The notes under the pieces are model-generated. The model searched no databases and was not told the DNA's origin. It saw only the letters and a list, made by a program, of their open reading frames with translations. A program made the translations under genes and the position numbers. From Draconibacterium orientale (lineage in GTDB: Bacteria > Bacteroidota > Bacteroidia > Bacteroidales > UBA1556), in the NCBI GenBank assembly GCA_020718275.1, contig DYSI01000001.1:87574-119787 (forward strand): a stretch of DNA of 32,214 nucleotides, given 5' to 3'. This document shows, one piece after another, positions 27,237-32,214 of the stretch; the first letter of the stretch is position 1, and each line of letters starts with the position of its first letter.

Positions 27237-27376
27237 ATAAATAGTTTGAAAGCTGGCGAAGATAAGTAATAATTGAAAATTGCTAATTGATTTCCTTAAA
27301 TAAGAGCAGTATGCCTAGAGGTATCTAGCAAATTTTATCTCTACTTTTACTGCCTTTTACACAAGGCAATTGATAT

Positions 27377-28159
27377 ATGACTATTTACGAAATAATTATT
27401 TTAATCATTGGAGGAGTATTGGTTGGCTTTATCAACACCTTAGCAGGAGGCGGATCAATTATTTCGCTAAGTTTACTAATGTATGTTGTTGGGCTGCCAC
27501 CTGGAGTGGCAAATGGAACCAACCGAATTGCAGTTACACTACAAACTCTAACTGCCAGCTCCACATTTAAGCGGCAAAATATTTTAGATTGGCGTAAAGG
27601 ACTAAAGCTAGGAATCCCATCTGCCTTTGGTTCGTTAGTAGGGGCTTGGGTTGCCGTGGATATTCAAGAGGATATTTTTGAAAAAGCCATGGCCATTATT
27701 ATGATTGTGATGCTAGGTTTTATCTTTTATAAACCTGAATTATGGCTTAAGGGGAAACAAGAACTCATGGATAAAAAAGTCAGTCTATGGACCATGTTTT
27801 TATTTTTTATTATCGGGATTTATGGTGGATTTATTCATGCTGGAATTGGTTATTTACTCTTAATAGGAATTGTTCTTGGCGCAGGCTATGACTTAGTGAA
27901 AGCTAACGCCATCAAAGTATTTATTGTTTTACTTTATGCACCTTTCAGCTTGGCGGTTTTTATCTATCATGACCAGATAAGCTATCTCTACGGATTTGTT
28001 TTAGCCATTGGCAACATAATTGGCGCATTGATAGCCAGCCGTTTTGCTATTACCAAGGGCGCAAATTTTGTGCGTTGGGTAATCTTTTTTGTAGTCTTAA
28101 TTACCGCTGCACAAGTATTTGGGCTAATCGAAATAAAAGAATTGTTAGGAAATAAATAA
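27377..28159 (+). CDS. TauE/SafE-family (TSUP) membrane permease
   Basis: A 260-residue integral membrane protein with about eight hydrophobic segments. The two inverted halves carry the family's glycine-rich signature: GFINTLAGGGSIISLSLLMY near the N-terminus and GGFIHAGIGYLLLIGIVLG in the middle. VANGTNRIAVTLQTL follows the first and VKANAIKVFIVLLYAP the second, both typical of TSUP proteins. Family members export or take up sulfite, sulfoacetate or other sulfur-containing anions; the substrate here cannot be told, and no sulfur-metabolism gene is nearby. It converges with the PapD-like gene 26 bp downstream. Confidence 0.93.
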   Translation: MTIYEIIILIIGGVLVGFINTLAGGGSIISLSLLMYVVGLPPGVANGTNRIAVTLQTLTASSTFKRQNILDWRKGLKLGIPSAFGSLVGAWVAVDIQEDIFEKAMAIIMIVMLGFIFYKPELWLKGKQELMDKKVSLWTMFLFFIIGIYGGFIHAGIGYLLLIGIVLGAGYDLVKANAIKVFIVLLYAPFSLAVFIYHDQISYLYGFVLAIGNIIGALIASRFAITKGANFVRWVIFFVVLITAAQVFGLIEIKELLGNK

Positions 28160-28185
28160 AAGTTTATTCCGAATAATTTTACAAA

Positions 28186-29013
28186 CTAGGGAATAACTAG
28201 ATTAATTTCCATAGCTGCCACGTCTGTTTCGCTATTGTAATCGATGATTCCTAGTATATTATATTCACCTTTAGGAGTACTTTTAGGAATGGCAATCGTA
28301 ATTTCGCGCAAACCACCTGGCAGGATGGTAAATCCTTGCCCCTTTACGGTCAATTTCTCCCCTGATTTCAAATTAATCATATCTAAATACGGGGCACAGT
28401 TTGCAATAGCATCGCCTGTATTTTTAACATCAAAACGTAAAATTTTTACATTAACAGAATCAGTTGCAGTAACAGGAATTTCGTATAATTTCTCAACAAT
28501 GACCTCCTTAAAAGCAATGTTTGGTGGGGTCTGAAACAGATGAACAGTAAAACTAATGGTCGGTAAGATAGCCATTCCAGTCACATTCTCGCCTCTTTCA
28601 CCAACTCCAGTATTTTCTTTAGTTAGCTTCACAGAGGCCGCTGCCCAACGAACTGATTGTGCTTCAGGAGTATTTGGCACTTGCAACAATATGTCAACAT
28701 CTTTGGTTTCTCCGGGTGCAACTTCAAAAAACGAAGGCGAAGCCGTTAACCAATCAGCCATACCATGTGCAGAAACACTTGCGGTATCAAAGACTGTTTT
28801 ACCTTTGGAACCAGGGGAATTAAAATTAACGAAAGTAATTGTAAATGTCTCTGCCTTAGTTCCGTTATTACTGACTCGGAGTTTTTGACTATTGTAATTG
28901 CCTGGGGTGACGTTGTAATACAAACGTGAAGGCCACACTGAAGCACTTTGTGCAAAATTGATAATTGGAATCAATAGCACACTAATTAAAACGAATAAAA
29001 CTCTCATTTTCAT
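28186..29013 (-). CDS. Secreted PapD-like immunoglobulin-fold protein
   Basis: A 275-residue exported protein. The signal peptide ends near NFAQ (residue 21). Residues about 22-150 form an Ig-like domain with the PapD-chaperone pattern: SASVWPSRLYYNVTPGNYNS, LRVSNNGTKAETFTITF, SPSFFEVAPGETKDVDILLQ and VRWAAASVKL. A second beta-sandwich follows (about 165-275), with LRFDVKNTGDAIANCAPYLD and IAIPKSTPKGEYNILGIIDY. In other bacteria such chaperones assemble pili with an usher, but no usher or pilin gene is nearby, so a pilus role is not supported. It could be an envelope structural protein. Start may be Met1 or Met3. Confidence 0.72.
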   Translation of the reverse strand: MKMRVLFVLISVLLIPIINFAQSASVWPSRLYYNVTPGNYNSQKLRVSNNGTKAETFTITFVNFNSPGSKGKTVFDTASVSAHGMADWLTASPSFFEVAPGETKDVDILLQVPNTPEAQSVRWAAASVKLTKENTGVGERGENVTGMAILPTISFTVHLFQTPPNIAFKEVIVEKLYEIPVTATDSVNVKILRFDVKNTGDAIANCAPYLDMINLKSGEKLTVKGQGFTILPGGLREITIAIPKSTPKGEYNILGIIDYNSETDVAAMEINLVIP

Positions 29014-29075
29014 TGATAAATTTTAAAAAATTTTACGAATATTTGACAATACAGATATGCTAACTAAACAAACTG

Positions 29076-29083
29076 CAAAAGTA
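29076..29083 (-). promoter_or_regulatory. -7 promoter element of the PapD-like gene
   Basis: The minus strand reads TACTTTTG, fitting TAnnTTTG. The nearest upstream TTG lies at 23 nt spacing instead of 19, so the match is partial. The leader would be about 55 nt. Confidence 0.45.
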
Positions 29084-29147
29084 ATTAAAACAGTTTTCGA
29101 CTTAACCAATAATAATACCAAAACAATTAAATCGGACTTTAAATGCT

Positions 29148-31433
29148 TTAGACTGAAATAGGGTTAACTTCAATTCCGATATTTAGAATTTTATAGAGCT
29201 CATCCATATCATCAAAGATAGGCGTATAGGATTCTGTCAGGACAATTTTCCCTTTTGAGCGTTCGATGATGCTTTGGCGTTTCATTGGACGTCCATTTAG
29301 AACGTTATTCCACAGATTTTCAAACTCTTCGAGTTCATCAGGTTTCAAGAAAGACCTCATATTGTGACCTTCAGCATCATTTTTTGCCAAACCTAGCAGC
29401 TCCAATGCATTGTCATTGATGGTAAGAATATTGCCATCAAGATCGAGTTCAGCAACTAAGTAGCCAGAATTTAGGGCATTCAAAATGCCATTCATTTCCA
29501 ATTCACGGCGTGCTGATTCCTCTTGGGTGGTTTGCAACTCTTCCATATTTTGGCGCATTTCCTCCTCTTGAGCAGCAAGTTCTTCGGATTTCAATTTTGA
29601 TTCTTCGAGTAATTTAATGGTTCGTATATTAACCCTTACGCTCGAAATAGTGGACGCAATACTTTCGGCAACTTTTTCGATAAAATCAATTTGAAAGTCT
29701 TGATACTTATTGAAACTTGCCAATTCAATTACTCCGTATACGTTGTCGTTGAATTTGAGCGGCACTAGAAGCAATGATCTGGGATTAGCATCGCCAAGTC
29801 CGCTGGTGATATGTACATAATTTTCAGGAACATCAGTCATTAGGATTTTTTCGCCTTCCAAATAACACTGACCCACAAGGTTTTCGCCAATTTCAACTCG
29901 TTTATTCACGTATTTTTTACGGTCATAAGCATAGCATGCACTCATGGTTAAGTATTGGTCGTGTTCATCTTCTTGATCGAGCAAGAACATTGCGCCTTGA
30001 TTTGACTCGGTGTATTTTACCAAATTGCTTACAACATTATTGGTAAATGTTTCCATATTGTCGGTATTATTACGGAGTAACTCTCCGAATTTTGCATGAC
30101 CAACTGTAGCCCATTTTTGTTCTTCTTCTTTTTCGCGTCTTAATTCTTCCTCATTTTTTGCTTTAAGTAAGCTTTCGCGCATTCCAATGAGTGCATTCCC
30201 GAGAACGTCTTGATCGCTAATGCTTTCGTATTCAGCAGACATATTTCCTTGTCCAATTTCTTTAGCAAAATGAGCAGTATTGGATAAACCTTCAATTAGT
30301 GTATTGGTTGAAGAAGCGATATCCCCAATTTCATCTTTACTTTTATAGCTAAGTTCATGCACTTTGTTAATTTCACCTTTTGCTAATAATTGTAAAGATT
30401 TTGTAATCTGAGTTAAAGGTTTGGTAATACTGTTAGAAATGAAATAGATAACCACACTCAAAAGAAACAATCCTAAAATACCAACAATGAGTGTATTACG
30501 ATAAGCTGCGGTTGACTCAGCAATAATTGCACTATTTGGAATAGCAACCCCAACCATCCATGATTTGCCTTCTTCAGAAATATTAAATGGATGGAAGGTG
30601 CAGTAAAAATCACCTTTTTCTTCGGAACTAAAATTGAATGAAAAAGGTTTACCTTTTTTTATTTCCGCTAAAATATCTACTTCTTGACCGGCAAAAACAT
30701 CTTTTATGGAAGTACCTACAAATTTTTTATCCTGATTTCCAACAAAAATACCATCATTAGCCACTAGAAAAACATTTGACTCATAGATATTTTCGGCTTT
30801 AGAAATAATGTCTTTAAAACGAGATAGAGGAATATCAATACCAGCAAGACCAGCAAATTGACCATTAATAATCACTGGATTACACACTGAAGCAACCAGT
30901 TCTTCTACACCATCATAATTATCTACATAAGGATCGGTCAACACATCTAAAAGTTTGGTCTTAGTTTCGAGGTATAAACTTCCAAGATCATCTCCATTGG
31001 CATTAAGGGTATCAAACTGGACTGTATTTTTCCCACCTTTTCCATGCAGATTAATGCGAATTCGTCCAAAAGGTTTTTGCCAATTGGGATCCAAAAATTG
31101 TAATTCCCAACTCATCCATACTGAACGGTAGTCGAGATGTTCAGAAAATATTTTCTCTTGTAACTTTAAGGAAGAGGCAATTTTTTGCTCACCCGATAAA
31201 TCGCCCATGGTTTCGAATTGGTAGGCCATTGTCTTTGAAATATGCATTTCTTCAGTCAAAAATGACCGTACTAAATTTGCATATTGACCTGCATAAGCAT
31301 CCGCAATTCGTTCGACATCATTTCTTAGGATTGGCTTTATTTTATAGCCAATGTAGAAAAAAGTGATCATAAAAACTATCACAGTAACTGAGAGAATGGA
31401 AATCAATAGCCGATAATTGAGTTTAATCTTCAT
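29148..31433 (-). CDS. Membrane sensor with Cache, HAMP, GAF and PAS domains but no output domain
   Basis: A 761-residue sensor. TM1 at about 8-30 and TM2 at about 314-333 enclose a double-Cache-like extracytoplasmic domain (40-305; DPYVDNYDGVEELVASVCNP and GQFAGLAGIDIPLSRF are typical dCache motifs). A HAMP domain (335-390, SITKPLTQITKSLQLLAKGE) and a short second linker follow, then a GAF domain (450-600), a charged coiled coil (600-645) and a PAS domain (645-757, LVAELDLDGNILTINDNALE). The protein stops after PAS: there is no histidine kinase, methyl-accepting, GGDEF or phosphatase domain. It must therefore signal through a partner protein, or be a relic. A small-molecule ligand is likely. 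No response regulator lies nearby. Confidence 0.9.
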   Translation of the reverse strand: MKIKLNYRLLISILSVTVIVFMITFFYIGYKIKPILRNDVERIADAYAGQYANLVRSFLTEEMHISKTMAYQFETMGDLSGEQKIASSLKLQEKIFSEHLDYRSVWMSWELQFLDPNWQKPFGRIRINLHGKGGKNTVQFDTLNANGDDLGSLYLETKTKLLDVLTDPYVDNYDGVEELVASVCNPVIINGQFAGLAGIDIPLSRFKDIISKAENIYESNVFLVANDGIFVGNQDKKFVGTSIKDVFAGQEVDILAEIKKGKPFSFNFSSEEKGDFYCTFHPFNISEEGKSWMVGVAIPNSAIIAESTAAYRNTLIVGILGLFLLSVVIYFISNSITKPLTQITKSLQLLAKGEINKVHELSYKSKDEIGDIASSTNTLIEGLSNTAHFAKEIGQGNMSAEYESISDQDVLGNALIGMRESLLKAKNEEELRREKEEEQKWATVGHAKFGELLRNNTDNMETFTNNVVSNLVKYTESNQGAMFLLDQEDEHDQYLTMSACYAYDRKKYVNKRVEIGENLVGQCYLEGEKILMTDVPENYVHITSGLGDANPRSLLLVPLKFNDNVYGVIELASFNKYQDFQIDFIEKVAESIASTISSVRVNIRTIKLLEESKLKSEELAAQEEEMRQNMEELQTTQEESARRELEMNGILNALNSGYLVAELDLDGNILTINDNALELLGLAKNDAEGHNMRSFLKPDELEEFENLWNNVLNGRPMKRQSIIERSKGKIVLTESYTPIFDDMDELYKILNIGIEVNPISV

Positions 31434-31634
31434 GGATTTGTAAATTTTTAATAAAAAGAGTTAGCATAGAAATTTGATATATCTATTTAAATTTCAGTAA
31501 ATTATGTAAAATTAAAAAGGTAATATTTTTCATTCCGAATGACATTAGTACGAATTATTTTTTGTTTTGATACAGTATATTTAAAAAAAGGGTTAGTTTT
31601 ATTTTGATGTGTTAGGAAAAATCCCGTTAGGCGG
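31434..31634. other. AT-rich spacer between sensor gene and REP-like region
   Basis: Very A/T rich, with no open frame worth calling and no TAnnTTTG element on either strand that I can support as the sensor promoter. The base composition changes sharply to GC-richer DNA at about 31620, where the REP-like sequence begins. Confidence 0.45.
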
Positions 31635-31677
31635 TGCATTGAGACTTCGGCGTGAGCTCAGTCGAACGCTTGCCGAA
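31635..31677 (+). repeat. REP-like palindrome, left flank of the transposase
   Basis: TGCATTGAG (31635-31643) is followed by the imperfect hairpin GCGTGAGCTCAGTCGAACGC (31650-31669). A wider pairing of TTCGGC (31646-31651) with GCCGAA (31672-31677) is also possible. The same unit lies in inverted orientation at 32171-32207, on the other side of the transposase gene. REP elements flanking a TnpA-REP gene are expected from the known biology of these transposases. Confidence 0.7.
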
Positions 31678-31716
31678 TGGATTAAATATTGGTAGAAAAA
31701 TAGAATGAGTTTAAAA

Positions 31717-31735
31717 TGCGTGCCATGGGTACGCA
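31717..31735 (-). terminator. Hairpin just after the transposase stop (terminator-like)
   Basis: TGCGTGCC (31717-31724) pairs with GGTACGCA (31728-31735) through eight pairs, one G-U, over a 3-nt loop. It lies 7 bp past the stop. On the minus strand it is followed by TTTTAAA, a weak T tail. It could be a terminator or a structural end of the mobile unit. Confidence 0.4.
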
Positions 31736-31742
31736 ATATTTC

Positions 31743-32153
31743 TTAATAATTGACAGGATTAAATATATATCGCTGATCATAATCAATCTCAAATAGGTTC
31801 AAAAATTCTTCATATTCTTCTATAAAAGTTTTCTTAATATGATGCTTTTCCTGATTTTGAATATAAGTAATTACCTGATTAGCTTGAGATTTTCCATACG
31901 AAAACGCTCCATATCCTTCTTGCCATGAAAAATGACTCTTTATAAATTTCTTTTCATTAACCCAAGCAGAAGAATCACCTTTAATCTGTTGCATCAATTC
32001 GGAAATTGATTGTGTAGGTCGCATTCCAAAGAAAATATGGATATGGTCAGGCATTCCATTTATTGCCAATAGTTTATGATTATGGTTTTGGATAATCCCA
32101 GTAATATATTTAACGGGTGTTCTAAAAATTGCTTTTTCTTCGTTGGACTTCAA
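31743..32153 (-). CDS. N-terminally truncated REP-associated (Y1, IS200-like) transposase
   Basis: A 136-residue piece of a TnpA-REP/IS200-type single-strand transposase. From about residue 14 it aligns with the family: KYITGIIQNHNHKLLAINGM, then the metal-binding HUH motif DHIHIF (H37, H39), the FSWQEGYGAFSYGKSQ block, catalytic Tyr97 in QVITYIQNQEKHH, and a usual C-terminus. Family members normally have about 30-40 more residues in front (a TYTQ-x-YIQFVFAVKGR-type first strand), which are absent. The frame is closed by a TAA directly before the TTG start, and upstream DNA is REP-like repeat, not gene. The key residues remain but the missing strand probably makes it inactive. Confidence 0.82.
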   Translation of the reverse strand: MKSNEEKAIFRTPVKYITGIIQNHNHKLLAINGMPDHIHIFFGMRPTQSISELMQQIKGDSSAWVNEKKFIKSHFSWQEGYGAFSYGKSQANQVITYIQNQEKHHIKKTFIEEYEEFLNLFEIDYDQRYIFNPVNY

Positions 32154-32170
32154 TTATACAATCCTCACTT

Positions 32171-32207
32171 CCCTTCGACTTCGCTCAGGGTAGACTTGCT
32201 CAATGCA
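32171..32207 (-). repeat. REP-like palindrome, right flank of the transposase (inverted copy)
   Basis: On the minus strand the order is TGCATTGAG (32207-32199) then CCCTGAGCGAAGTCGAAGGG (32190-32171), the same layout as the left copy in opposite orientation. Of 20 hairpin positions 14 match the left copy. Four of the six differences form two base-pair swaps (positions 1/20 and 3/18, C-G for G-C) that keep the stem paired. The window ends 7 bp outside the unit, so further copies cannot be seen. Confidence 0.72.
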
Positions 32208-32214
32208 TCGCATT

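Noticed and set aside
28164-28196. Inverted repeat TTATTCC/GGAATAA between the convergent TauE and PapD-like genes
   Set aside because: The stem is only 7 bp with a long loop and no T tail, so a terminator call is not supported.
28244-28888. Open frames on the plus strand opposite the PapD-like gene
   Set aside because: No start context or homology is visible; the minus-strand gene with signal peptide explains the region.

Overview
The window comes from a member of the Bacteroidota, most likely an environmental Bacteroidia or Flavobacteriia relative; the genus cannot be named from sequence alone. The evidence is a SusC/SusD pair, a type IX secretion (T9SS) C-terminal sorting domain, a GWxTD protein, AT-rich DNA, few Shine-Dalgarno sites, and several promoters of the Bacteroidota form TTG-N19-TAnnTTTG.

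Layout. (1) 1-9493 is a Sus-like alpha-glucan utilisation locus. A truncated MFS sugar transporter and a T9SS-secreted GH13 enzyme lie on the minus strand. Diverging from them is a plus-strand susC-susD-susE/F-like operon closed by a strong terminator. The enzyme would cut polysaccharide outside the cell, the SusE/F-like and SusD-like lipoproteins would bind glucan, SusC would import oligosaccharides, and the MFS carrier would move sugars across the inner membrane. (2) 9494-10544 looks like inserted DNA: an attC-like imperfect palindrome next to a frameshifted DUF1801-type gene with a cassette-like border. (3) 10545-16481 is a minus-strand operon of three poorly known envelope genes: a membrane-anchored protein with a predicted beta-propeller, a lipoprotein, and an outer-membrane barrel. 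It has a clear promoter and terminator.

(4) 16569-20525, plus strand: a conserved hypothetical gene, tRNA-Glu with rpsT, a GWxTD protein and a family 2 glycosyltransferase. (5) 20575-23228, minus strand: two neighbouring FKBP-type peptidyl-prolyl isomerases, each with three FKBP modules. (6) 23726-29013: a class II (B12-dependent) ribonucleotide reductase, a pyridoxamine-phosphate-oxidase-like protein, a TauE/SafE permease and a secreted PapD-like Ig protein. (7) 29148-32214: a membrane sensor (Cache-HAMP-GAF-PAS) with no output domain, then a truncated REP-associated transposase flanked by inverted REP-like hairpins.

Most of the window is ordinary chromosome. The points most worth a second look are the attC-like cassette with its broken gene, the REP/transposase unit whose two hairpins differ by compensatory base changes, the uncharacterised three-gene envelope operon, and the paired triple-FKBP proteins. 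I found no CRISPR array, prophage or obvious defence system.
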